In this document: piece by piece, positions 35,027 to 43,307 of the stretch
How the letters are laid out: each line of letters opens with the position of its first letter
Position numbering within the stretch: position 1 is the stretch's first letter
NCBI GenBank assembly: GCA_016789265.1
Contig: JAEUQK010000018.1
Location: 62,001-126,000, forward strand
Direction: 5' to 3'
DNA length: 64,000 nt
From: Blastocatellia bacterium
Lineage (GTDB): Bacteria > Acidobacteriota > Blastocatellia > Pyrinomonadales > Pyrinomonadaceae
The notes under the pieces: generated by a model
Told to the model about the DNA's origin: nothing
Seen by the model: the letters and a program-made list of their open reading frames with translations, nothing else
The model's database searches: none
Made by a program: the position numbers and the translations under genes

Positions 35027-35593
35027 ATGCCTAAGATCGCAGACATTCAAGAAACGCCAAACCCGAACGCCGTCAAGTTCATCTTGAAGGAACCGGTTTC
35101 TCACGGGACCTCACACTCATTCAAAAATCTCGAGTCAGCGATGGACAATCCCTTGGCAAAGGCGATCTTTGATGTTGGCGACGTGGTCTCGGTTTTCTAC
35201 ATGGACAAGATGATCACTGTAGAAAAGACCGACGAGGCTGAATGGGACGAGATCTTGCCTGCCCTGGCGGTTCCTATACGTGAAGCAGAAAGCGTGAGAT
35301 CGACGAACGGCAATGGTTCGGCCGCTGCGATCGGCGGCGCGATCGCGGCAGCAGCAGGGACGGATGACCCGTTGGTTCGCGAGATCGACGCTCTTCTTGA
35401 CGAACGGATCAGGCCTTATCTGGCGAGCGACGGAGGTTGGCTCGAGATCATTGGCCTTGAAAACAAAACCCTTCAGATCCGATATCAGGGAGCGTGCGGC
35501 AGCTGCCCAAGTTCTCTCACAGGCACTCTAATGGCGATAGAGAACATGATCAAGGACGAGATAGATCCTGATATCGAAGTGATAGCTATCTGA
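35027..35593 (+). CDS. Nfu-type Fe-S carrier (Nfu_N plus NifU C-terminal domains)
   Basis: From ATG 35027 the protein has 188 residues. Residues 1-85 are the Nfu N-terminal domain ([12 protein letters not shown]). A Gly/Ala linker leads to the NifU C-terminal domain with cluster ligands C157 and C160 in A-C-G-S-C-P-S-S. It delivers Fe-S clusters to target enzymes. A TTG at 34988 also opens the frame but lies inside the promoter, so it is rejected. The shared promoter architecture with rrf2-sufB suggests one Fe-S regulon. Confidence 0.93.
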   Translation: MPKIADIQETPNPNAVKFILKEPVSHGTSHSFKNLESAMDNPLAKAIFDVGDVVSVFYMDKMITVEKTDEAEWDEILPALAVPIREAESVRSTNGNGSAAAIGGAIAAAAGTDDPLVREIDALLDERIRPYLASDGGWLEIIGLENKTLQIRYQGACGSCPSSLTGTLMAIENMIKDEIDPDIEVIAI

Positions 35594-35631
35594 CCTGCCC
35601 GTGTAGTGTTAAACAAAGTACAACTAAATTC

Positions 35632-35661
35632 TTGACAACAATTGCGTTAATCCGCGATAAT
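35632..35661 (+). promoter_or_regulatory. Sigma70-type promoter before the GAF-domain gene
   Basis: TTGACA (35632-35637) and GATAAT (35656-35661) are separated by 18 bases. The first codon lies about 125 bases downstream, leaving a fairly long leader. Confidence 0.65.
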
Positions 35662-35787
35662 CTCATTGGCGGGAACTCCTGACACCCAACCGCCCCACCT
35701 CAAAAGCGCATCATTTTCATCCGGTCAATTTAATCCTCATCGCGCGCTTATCCACTCTAACCAACTGCATTTTAAGGAGATATTGTT

Positions 35788-37632
35788 GTGAACATCGACG
35801 AACTCGAGCTTAGCCTTAGAACCGAATTCGAGGGCCAGATGAGATCTTTGGTCGCTGGCATCAAGCAGGATGTTGCCGATTTTCAAAGGAACCTCGAAGC
35901 GGAATATCAAAAGCATCGCGAGCATGTTGACCGGGCGGTTGCCGATTTCGGTGAACGGCTTCCTGAATCTTTTGCGTTCGATGCAGCATTTCGAGAATCG
36001 TTGACCGAACATCTGCGGCTCGCCCGAGACGAAGGCGCGCAGATAGCCGCGACCGCGTTTGGCGAGGCTGAAAAACTCAGGACCGAAACACACCCCGAAG
36101 CGAGATACGACAAACTTCGTGATGCGATCAGTGAAATAAGCGGAAAAACATCACAGGCCGCTATTCTCTCCGCTCTGGTAGATCACGCAGCCAATTTCGC
36201 TCCGCGAGGCGCATTCTTTATCGTCAAGAACGACAAGATGGTTGGCTGGAAGACGTTTAGTGCAAACGTGGATTCTGATCCGGGCCGCGTTCGGGATGTT
36301 CATTTTTCAACCAACTCTCACTCAATACTTTCGGAAGCGGTCGGAACACTGACCTCAGTACACTCTCATTTCGGGGTGTACGGAGACGACAAAAATTTCC
36401 TTGAACCGCTCGGTTTCGGCCAACCGGAACACATGTGTGCGATCCCTCTGGCCGCTCGCGGCCGCGGAGTCGCTGTGCTGTATGTCGATAAGGGCGACGG
36501 CGGCGAAATGAACATCGATGCTCTTGAAACCTTGGTACGTGTTGCCGGCCTCACGGTCGAATTGCATGCTGCCACGCAATCGGCCCGAGTTTCTACGGAC
36601 GGTACCGAGGCACGAGTTGAAATGACCGAAGGCACCGAATCGGCCACCGAAGTGCAGGGAGCACCGTCCAGCGTGGATGAGCATGCAGCAGCGGAGTTCG
36701 AGCAGACCGAGTCGGCGGCGTTTTCTGATGCACCGGAATCCGATACATCCGACACCGCGGCAGATCAACCTGAAACGACGGAATCAGAAGTCGGATCGGA
36801 CGTACCACCGGTTATTGAGGACTTCAGTGAAACGGCCTCCGTACCCTTTGTCGAGGCGCCGGCAGCATCAGATCTCGAATCTCAAAGTTTTTCCCAAGCA
36901 AACGAGGTGGCCGACGAGGCGGTCAACGAATATGTCGGCGAAATAACCTACGAAGAAGTTCCTTCAGCAAACGGAAACGGCCACATCGCATCGGAGTTTG
37001 AACAATTTGGTGCCAATGGTTCGGCTCTCGAGACGGCAGTCGATGAACCGGCAGCCGAGACGACGACGGGGCCGGAAGAAGAAAGCAGTTACGAAACGGC
37101 GAACGAGTTCGAATATGAACAGCCGGTCCCAAACGGCTACGAATTCGCATCAAATTCTGACTTTGACGCGTCGGGCGTCGCCGATGCGAGCGCTGAAGTC
37201 TCAGCTCCAGAGGTCGCAGTTTCCGGAAACGGAATGGCCTATACCGAAACGGCGCCCGCGGTTTCGGAACCCATAGTCGAAGTAACGACAGCCCAGCCGG
37301 TAAAGAGCCGATTCAGCGAGCGGAACGTCGATCTGCCGATAGAGGTGGCCGATGAAGAGCGTCGGCTTCACAATGATGCACGCAGGTTCGCCCGTCTGCT
37401 GGTGTCGGAGATCAAGCTATACAACGAACAAAAGGTGACTGAGGGCCGCGAACAAAGCGATCTCTATGACCGGCTCCGTGAAGCGATCGACCGTTCACGC
37501 GAGATGTACGACAAGCGTGTTCAGCCGGCTGTCGCATCAAAGTTTGACTATTTTCACTACGAGTTGGTCAACAGCCTTGCGGAAGGTGATGAGCATAAAT
37601 TGGGCGGCAGCTATCCCGGGGCAGCGGTGTAG
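35788..37632 (+). CDS. GAF-like protein with long acidic disordered linker
   Basis: GTG 35788 has AAGGAGA upstream. Residues 1-105 form helices suited to a coiled coil. Residues about 110-265 look like a GAF domain (A-I-L-S-A-L-V-D-H-A, R-G-A-F-F-I-V-K, C-A-I-P-L-A-A-R-G-R-G-V-A-V-L-Y-V-D). Residues about 270-505 are an acidic Glu/Ala/Ser/Thr-rich low-complexity linker. A conserved helical tail (about 510-614) has H-N-D-A-R-R-F-A-R-L-L-V-S-E-I-K-L-Y-N. The tail begins like a sensor-output helix, but no catalytic domain is visible. A strong promoter precedes it and an intrinsic terminator follows. Confidence 0.75.
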   Translation: MNIDELELSLRTEFEGQMRSLVAGIKQDVADFQRNLEAEYQKHREHVDRAVADFGERLPESFAFDAAFRESLTEHLRLARDEGAQIAATAFGEAEKLRTETHPEARYDKLRDAISEISGKTSQAAILSALVDHAANFAPRGAFFIVKNDKMVGWKTFSANVDSDPGRVRDVHFSTNSHSILSEAVGTLTSVHSHFGVYGDDKNFLEPLGFGQPEHMCAIPLAARGRGVAVLYVDKGDGGEMNIDALETLVRVAGLTVELHAATQSARVSTDGTEARVEMTEGTESATEVQGAPSSVDEHAAAEFEQTESAAFSDAPESDTSDTAADQPETTESEVGSDVPPVIEDFSETASVPFVEAPAASDLESQSFSQANEVADEAVNEYVGEITYEEVPSANGNGHIASEFEQFGANGSALETAVDEPAAETTTGPEEESSYETANEFEYEQPVPNGYEFASNSDFDASGVADASAEVSAPEVAVSGNGMAYTETAPAVSEPIVEVTTAQPVKSRFSERNVDLPIEVADEERRLHNDARRFARLLVSEIKLYNEQKVTEGREQSDLYDRLREAIDRSREMYDKRVQPAVASKFDYFHYELVNSLAEGDEHKLGGSYPGAAV

Positions 37633-37657
37633 CAACAAGTGTCGCGACAAATGAAAG

Positions 37658-37691
37658 AGCCGTCCGGTCATCTGGGATCGGACGGCTTTTT
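37658..37691 (+). terminator. Intrinsic terminator after the GAF-domain gene
   Basis: AGCCGTCCG and CGGACGGCT make a perfect 9-bp stem followed by TTTTTC. It lies between convergent genes. Confidence 0.88.
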
Positions 37692-37706
37692 CGATCACTC
37701 ATCGGA

Positions 37707-38225
37707 TCACTGGGCTATGCGTTCCGACGGAAGCACCGGTCTCGAGGCCGGAGGATTGTCAGGCGAGGTGTGAGCGTGAACGATTTTCCAGTCCATGCCG
37801 ATCAATCTAAAGATAAGCGTCATCCTGCCAGAGGCAGTTTCGAGCTTTCCTTCAAATTCCTGCGACTGTTTCCATTTGCACGAGACATAGGCGGCCATCT
37901 TCCCGAGCATCTCCACTCGAACTCCGGTGACCTCCAGCGACACGTTCTTTGTTTTCGCATATAACGATTCACGATTTTCGCGCATTGTCTCCCAGCCAAG
38001 AGTGACGGAGCCGTTGTTGTTAAAGAAGAGTGTCCGTTCGCTCTTGTCATAGGCACTCATGACCTTTGCAGCATCGACCTGTTGAATACCTTCGACAAGC
38101 CGGTCAAATGCGGCACGGACGTCTTTTGCCGGATCGGGCTTTGCCGGCTTTGCGGCGGCCTTTTGAGAAAATGCAAGCGAACATGCGGCAAGTAATATAA
38201 AACTGATAGCGGTAAGTTTCTTCAA
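37707..38225 (-). CDS. Exported SnoaL/DUF4440-like protein
   Basis: The start is TTG 38225 on the minus strand, with CAGGAGG eight bases upstream. It opens M-K-K-L-T-A-I-S-F-I-L-L-A-A-C-S-L-A-F-S-Q, a clear signal peptide. The NTF2-like domain has V-R-A-A-F-D-R-L-V-E-G-I-Q-Q-V-D-A-A-K-V and W-K-I-V-H-A-H-T-S. A longer frame from 38276 would bury the signal peptide. The function of such exported SnoaL-like proteins is not known. Confidence 0.83.
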   Translation of the reverse strand: MKKLTAISFILLAACSLAFSQKAAAKPAKPDPAKDVRAAFDRLVEGIQQVDAAKVMSAYDKSERTLFFNNNGSVTLGWETMRENRESLYAKTKNVSLEVTGVRVEMLGKMAAYVSCKWKQSQEFEGKLETASGRMTLIFRLIGMDWKIVHAHTSPDNPPASRPVLPSERIAQ

Positions 38226-38320
38226 ATCGAAAGCCTCCTGACAGGTAAAACTGTTCAGATTGAGTTTATAATTCAAGTGCCTCGGGCACCAAACTTTAGT
38301 GTTTGTTTCGATCGTTTTGT

Positions 38321-39631
38321 ATGACCAAATCCTTTAATTGTGCGTCGTGTTCGGCACCGCTTGAGTTCGACGGCGAGATGCTGCAGAAATGCGAACATTG
38401 TGGAAGCACGGTGATCGCGCCAAGTGAGCTGTTCTACTCAATGAGTCGAACGCCGTTTGTAGATATGTCCGCTTTGAAGGGACGAGCGCTCAAGATCGCA
38501 GAGATAAGACAGTTGATACACGATGGCAAGAAGATCGAAGCGATAAAGGTGTTTCGCGAGGCCTTCGGGACAGGCCTCAAGGAGGCGAAGGATGCCGTAG
38601 AGGCGATCGAACGCGGCGAGAGTATCGACATATCAGGATTCCGGGTACAAACTTCGACGCCCGTAAAGATAAAAGTTGACGGCGAGGTGGTCAAAAAGGC
38701 CGGCCTTGCTATCGGCGGAACAATGATCGCGATGTTTATCATCCCGATAGTGATTGCAGTTGTCGTAGTTGGCGCTGTTTTGTTTTTCACTTTCGGCAAG
38801 GCCGGGACTGTCGTCACGAGTATCAAAAATTCACCAACCTCGACGCCAGCTCCGGGTGCTCAGGCAAACGAGGCGTCGCCCGCACAGGAAATATTGAAGA
38901 TCGGCGGCGAGGGCGGCGGGCCCGGCCGTTTCAAGGACAATCGTCATGTAACAATAGATGGAAACGGCAGGATCTATAGTTCGGATTATTCGCCGATCAG
39001 GATCCAGGTGTTCGATGCCGAAGGTAAATTCATCGATCAATGGGTCCCGGAAGATGGTAATAATTTATTCGGCATGGCTGCGGACCGTTCCGGAAACATT
39101 TATGTCGCAAGCAACAAAGGAATATCGAAGCACGAAGGCGAAACCGGAAAGCTGCTTGCAAAGGCGGAGCGCGTTTTTCCCCGTGACATCGCGGTGACCT
39201 GGGACAATAAGGTGATCGTTTCCGCCGGCCGTGCGATAAACATTTACGACAATTCACTCAAACTCATTATTGAGATCAAGGATGCGGCCGAACGTGCAAG
39301 CACCACGGTCGGTTTCGAAAGAATAGCCGCTGACGGCAATGGGAATATCTACGCCGTTGATCGGACATCGGATGACATCTGCAAATTTGCACCCGACGGA
39401 AAGTTTCTGAATCGTTTCCCATCCGGTGCAAATTCACCGAACGCGATAGCCATTGACCCATCGGGGCGCATCTTTGTATCGGATACGAGCAGCATTAAGG
39501 TGCTTGATGCCTCGGGCAAACAGTTGACCCAGTTCGATTCGTATCAGGCGTTCGGAATGACATTCGATCAGCAAGGAAACCTGCTTTTGGCGTCGAGGCC
39601 CTACGTTGTCAGATACTCAATCGAACTCTGA
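38321..39631 (+). CDS. Zinc-ribbon / L7-L12-like / membrane / NHL-propeller protein
   Basis: From ATG 38321 the 436-residue protein opens with a zinc ribbon (C-x2-C in C-A-S-C and C-x2-C in C-E-H-C). Next comes a helical segment A-I-K-V-F-R-E-A-F-G-T-G-L-K-E-A-K-D-A-V-E, which matches the ribosomal L7/L12 C-terminal motif. One membrane helix (I-A-M-F-I-I-P-I-V-I-A-V-V-V-V) and a linker follow, then about five NHL/beta-propeller repeats (G-N-I-Y-V-A, G-R-I-F-V-S-D). The architecture suggests a membrane protein with a cytosolic ribbon and an outside propeller. Function unknown. Confidence 0.8.
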   Translation: MTKSFNCASCSAPLEFDGEMLQKCEHCGSTVIAPSELFYSMSRTPFVDMSALKGRALKIAEIRQLIHDGKKIEAIKVFREAFGTGLKEAKDAVEAIERGESIDISGFRVQTSTPVKIKVDGEVVKKAGLAIGGTMIAMFIIPIVIAVVVVGAVLFFTFGKAGTVVTSIKNSPTSTPAPGAQANEASPAQEILKIGGEGGGPGRFKDNRHVTIDGNGRIYSSDYSPIRIQVFDAEGKFIDQWVPEDGNNLFGMAADRSGNIYVASNKGISKHEGETGKLLAKAERVFPRDIAVTWDNKVIVSAGRAINIYDNSLKLIIEIKDAAERASTTVGFERIAADGNGNIYAVDRTSDDICKFAPDGKFLNRFPSGANSPNAIAIDPSGRIFVSDTSSIKVLDASGKQLTQFDSYQAFGMTFDQQGNLLLASRPYVVRYSIEL

Positions 39632-39844
39632 CCCGAAACATACGATTTCGTCTTCGATCACGAAGTGTGCGCACTATTTCGTGGTAATACGAAGTTTGGT
39701 TTCCGTCATTCGTCCCGTATTTACTGGTTCCATAAGGACCGTATCGATTAGGTACAGTTGTTGCGTTAGATATATGGCAAAGCCGGAGTTTAAGTTACGA
39801 AGGCCGTTCTTCCTTTAGAAAAAGACAATTTGGGGGGAATTCCT

Positions 39845-41902
39845 ATGTCCGCCGTGTTTCGATCTCTTGTTGCCGCATTATTCCCAATGTTGCTTTTTAC
39901 AGGCAGCCTGTTTGCCTACGCCGTTGATGACGCGATACCGGAGGTGACCGACCGCGTCGCGCGTATCAGCTTTATCCGAGGCGACGTAAAGATACGCCGT
40001 TCGGGAGTGGACGAATGGGAGAAAGCTGACCTGAACCTGCCTGTCGTCGAAGGAGACGAGGTCTCGACCGGTGCGGATAGCCGCGTCGAGATCCAATTCG
40101 GTACTCGGACGCATTTACGCGCCGATAACGACTCGTTCATACAAATAAAACAGCTTAGTGACCAAGGCATCGCCGTAAGTCTCTCGACCGGCACGGCCTC
40201 CGTCCGTTTGCGAAAGTTTGACAAGGACAAAGAGTTCTTTGAGATCGATGCCCCGAACACGACTCTTGCGGTACAAAAGGAAGGATACTATCGGATCGAC
40301 GCCGGTAACGCGTCAAGCGCCGAAGTCCGCGTAAGCGTTACTGAAGGCGGAGAGGCACGGGTTTACTCCGCCAATTCCGGCTTTACGCTGCGGTCCGGCC
40401 GTTCGGCAAAGGTCTATACGCAAGGAACGTATGCCGGTGAGTGGGAAACGTCCGATGCCGACCGCTTTACCGATGAATTCGACTCTTGGGCGGAAGACCG
40501 TGACGAACTGATATCGAAACGCGTAGCGTCGGCCAATTATGATACCTATTACGATCAGGATATCTACGGCGCAGAGGACCTGAACGACAACGGCAGCTGG
40601 GAGTACACACGCGATTACGGATATGTTTGGAGGCCTTATGTGTCGGCCATCAATGTCTATCGCGATTGGTCGCCGTACAGATATGGAAGCTGGCGGTGGG
40701 TTCCGCCGTTCGGTTGGACGTGGGTCAACGACGAACCATGGGGCTGGGCGACGTATCACCATGGCCGATGGATCTGGTATCACGGCCGATGGGTATGGAC
40801 GCCGTACGGTTACTACCGTTCGAACCGAAGCTGGTGGTATCCGGCTCTGGTCGTGATACGCGTGATCAACCGAAACATCTGCTGGTATCCGCTGCCGTAT
40901 CACTACAGTTATTACAACTACAATCGCGGCTATCACGATTGGGTCGGCAACCGCGACCGTCGGCGTCCCCGTAATGACGGACGCCCGCCGGGGTCGGGCG
41001 GAGGAAATCAAAATCCGCCTCCGGTTCAGCCTCCGCCGGGACAGCGGCCTCCACGTGAGCGTGAGCCATTTGAGACGATCGACCCGACGGCGACGGCAGG
41101 TAGAAGCAATGCGAAGCCAATAGAGAGTATCGTTCCGGAGACCGGGGTGATATCAGTATCGGCCGAATCGTTTGGTGTAAGCCGCAGAATAGGCTCACCG
41201 GCTCCGCCTGAGATCGCAAAGACGGCACTCACCAAGATCGATGCAGGCGGGATGCAGCCGGTCGAGTTGCCAAAGTACGAGGCCATTCGAACACGGCCGG
41301 GGCGCGATTTTACGGCTCAGCCTCCAACAGAAGTTATAAAAGCCTCGGCCACTGCAAAAACGGGTGCGGGCGAACGCAGACGCGACGTTCCGCTCGACCA
41401 GGAACTGATGAAAAGCCGGATTCTTGGCGATCGTCCTCCGGTTCCGATCACGCCTGAAGTGCAGGTGCAAACCGGCGGTCAGGAAATACCACGGCGTACG
41501 GGAGCCGTCGGCCGTCCGGCACCGCCAAAACGAGAGATCATCCCAACGCCCATCGAACCGAGAAAGGATACGGATGAATCGGTATCTCCGGTAAAGATAA
41601 CGCCGAGGTATGAACCGCCGCCACGACGCGATCCGCCGACACCGAAGCAGGACAACCCGACGCCGAGGTTCGAACCGCCGCCGCGACGCGATCCGCCTAC
41701 ACCGAAGCAGGACAACCCGACACCGAGGTTCGAACCGCCGCCGCGACGCGATCCGCCGACGCCAAAGCAGGACAGCCCGCCGCCGCGACGAGACCCGCCG
41801 ACACCTAAGCAGGAAGCTCCAAAGAGCGAGCCCCGACCGGAAAAGAAACCGGACCCACCCTCGCCTCGAATAGTGGATCGGAAGAAGGATCCGGGCCGTT
41901 GA
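39845..41902 (+). CDS. Exported FecR-domain, Trp-rich and Pro-rich repeat protein (DUF6600-like)
   Basis: From ATG 39845, with GGGGGG upstream, the 685-residue protein has a signal peptide, then a FecR-like domain (about 40-190). A Trp/Tyr-rich segment follows (Y-G-Y-V-W-R-P-Y, W-R-W-V-P-P-F-G-W-T-W, W-G-W-A-T-Y-H-H-G-R-W), a DUF6600-type pattern, then an Asn/Arg/Pro-rich region. The C-terminus is a tandem array of a 20-residue unit E-P-P-P-R-R-D-P-P-T-P-K-Q-D-N. It is probably surface-attached. An intrinsic terminator follows. Confidence 0.83.
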   Translation: MSAVFRSLVAALFPMLLFTGSLFAYAVDDAIPEVTDRVARISFIRGDVKIRRSGVDEWEKADLNLPVVEGDEVSTGADSRVEIQFGTRTHLRADNDSFIQIKQLSDQGIAVSLSTGTASVRLRKFDKDKEFFEIDAPNTTLAVQKEGYYRIDAGNASSAEVRVSVTEGGEARVYSANSGFTLRSGRSAKVYTQGTYAGEWETSDADRFTDEFDSWAEDRDELISKRVASANYDTYYDQDIYGAEDLNDNGSWEYTRDYGYVWRPYVSAINVYRDWSPYRYGSWRWVPPFGWTWVNDEPWGWATYHHGRWIWYHGRWVWTPYGYYRSNRSWWYPALVVIRVINRNICWYPLPYHYSYYNYNRGYHDWVGNRDRRRPRNDGRPPGSGGGNQNPPPVQPPPGQRPPREREPFETIDPTATAGRSNAKPIESIVPETGVISVSAESFGVSRRIGSPAPPEIAKTALTKIDAGGMQPVELPKYEAIRTRPGRDFTAQPPTEVIKASATAKTGAGERRRDVPLDQELMKSRILGDRPPVPITPEVQVQTGGQEIPRRTGAVGRPAPPKREIIPTPIEPRKDTDESVSPVKITPRYEPPPRRDPPTPKQDNPTPRFEPPPRRDPPTPKQDNPTPRFEPPPRRDPPTPKQDSPPPRRDPPTPKQEAPKSEPRPEKKPDPPSPRIVDRKKDPGR
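41600..41820 (+). repeat. 60-bp coding tandem repeat in the FecR-domain gene
   Basis: Units start at 41612, 41672 and 41732, with partial copies on each side, and differ by only a few bases. They encode E-P-P-P-R-R-D-P-P-T-P-K-Q-D-N-P-T-P-R-F. Copy number could vary by slippage without breaking frame. Confidence 0.9.
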
Positions 41903-41922
41903 TATAGCTCGATAAAATTACG

Positions 41923-41948
41923 AAAGGCGGGTTACCCCCGCCTTTTCG
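41923..41948 (+). terminator. Intrinsic terminator, convergent
   Basis: AAAGGCGGG and CCCGCCTTT form a 9-bp stem with a short TTACC loop and a T-run after it. It separates the FecR-domain gene from the opposing M16 pair. Confidence 0.85.
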
Positions 41949-41975
41949 GTGTGAAAACACATTAGGTCCGCTTTG

Positions 41976-43307
41976 TCAGGAACCAGGGACGAATATCGAG
42001 CGGTTTAGACCGCCGGTGTCGCCGATGTATGTGAACCGGATATTCTTTATATACCTGTTCGAAACGTTTCGAATATCCTGAGGCTTTACTGCTTTTACGC
42101 CGTTGATGAATTCGAATGAATTTTTCCATCCGCCTCCGATCAGTTCGTATTTCGCCAGTTCTCCCGCCTGAGCCACGCTCGTTTCCTGGCCGAGGTAATA
42201 CCGGGTCAGAAAGAACGAAGCGATCTCGTCGATAACGCCCTCTGGAAGGCTGCGCTCCTGAAGAAACCTGACCTGGTTAAGCATTGCCGCGGTCGCGGTA
42301 TTCGGGTCTGTGGTCGATACGGATATATTCGCCGTGTTCGCAGCGAAGCTTCCCATATCGGCATCGGGTGCATAAGAGAGCTGGAGACGTCCGCGAACTT
42401 CCTGATAAACGAGCGTCTGCAGTATCGATATCGCCACGCGCATCGCGAAATAGTCAGGGCTATCCAACGCAGGGGCGGCAAACGTGCCTTTCACATAATT
42501 GGTCGGAAGATTTCGCTGAATAGAATCGAGCGAACCTTTTGCGAAAGAAAGTGCCGGATAGGTCGGTTCCTTGTATGTGCCGCGCGGCAGTTTGCCAAAG
42601 GTCGAGGCGACCATTTCTTTGAGTTTTGCCGGGTCGATATCTCCTACGAAAACAAACAGAAGCCGCGAGGTTTCCATCATCTTCGTGTGGTACGTTTTCA
42701 AGTCGGCAGCCGTAAGAGGAGCGATAGTCGCCGGCGTGCCGTTGACGTCATTCGCATACGGATGGCCTGCGTAGATCACCTTATCGCCAAGAGCGTCGAG
42801 AGCCGATTCAGGGACGGTTGCTGTTTCGCGAAGGCCCGCCAGGATCTGGTCCTTGTTTCGCTGAACGTCTTCTGCGGCGAACGCGGGATTGATCACCACG
42901 TCAGCGAATAAAGCAAATGCTTTCTCAAAATCGGGCCGGGTAGTCGCAAGGCTAACAACGCTGTAATCGTTCGAGGCTGCAGAATTTATCACGCTTCCCA
43001 TGCTTGACAGTTCGCGTCTTACTGTCGCTCGCGGAGTGTTCTTTCCGGCCTCGATGGCAGAGGCGAGCATCAGCCTTTCAATGCCCGCGTTCTTTTCGGT
43101 GATGTTCCTTGCACCGCCACGGATGAACAATCCGCCAGCGACGGTCGGAGATGATGGACGTCGTTTCAGGATCACCTTCAGGCCGTTGACGTCGAATTCG
43201 GAAACGAGAGCCGCCTGACTGGTGAGATTGTCGAACCGAGCCGTCTGGGCAAACGTGCCGATCGCCGAAATAAAGAATACGAATATGACGGAGATACGAA
43301 GTTTCAT
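41976..43307 (-). CDS. M16-family peptidase-like subunit lacking the zinc motif
   Basis: This 443-residue exported protein has a signal peptide ending F-A-Q and the two-lobed M16 layout, but the H-x-x-E-H of the active subunit is replaced by a stretch around G-I-E-R-L-M-L-A-S-A. It is therefore probably the inactive partner of the next gene, the usual alpha/beta arrangement of bacterial M16 pairs. It overlaps that gene by one base. Confidence 0.88.
   Translation of the reverse strand: MKLRISVIFVFFISAIGTFAQTARFDNLTSQAALVSEFDVNGLKVILKRRPSSPTVAGGLFIRGGARNITEKNAGIERLMLASAIEAGKNTPRATVRRELSSMGSVINSAASNDYSVVSLATTRPDFEKAFALFADVVINPAFAAEDVQRNKDQILAGLRETATVPESALDALGDKVIYAGHPYANDVNGTPATIAPLTAADLKTYHTKMMETSRLLFVFVGDIDPAKLKEMVASTFGKLPRGTYKEPTYPALSFAKGSLDSIQRNLPTNYVKGTFAAPALDSPDYFAMRVAISILQTLVYQEVRGRLQLSYAPDADMGSFAANTANISVSTTDPNTATAAMLNQVRFLQERSLPEGVIDEIASFFLTRYYLGQETSVAQAGELAKYELIGGGWKNSFEFINGVKAVKPQDIRNVSNRYIKNIRFTYIGDTGGLNRSIFVPGS

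Noticed and set aside
39606..39818. 70-residue frame in the gap before the FecR-domain gene
   Set aside because: It starts inside the NHL-gene end, has no ribosome site and no domain; the gap seems to be leader sequence only.
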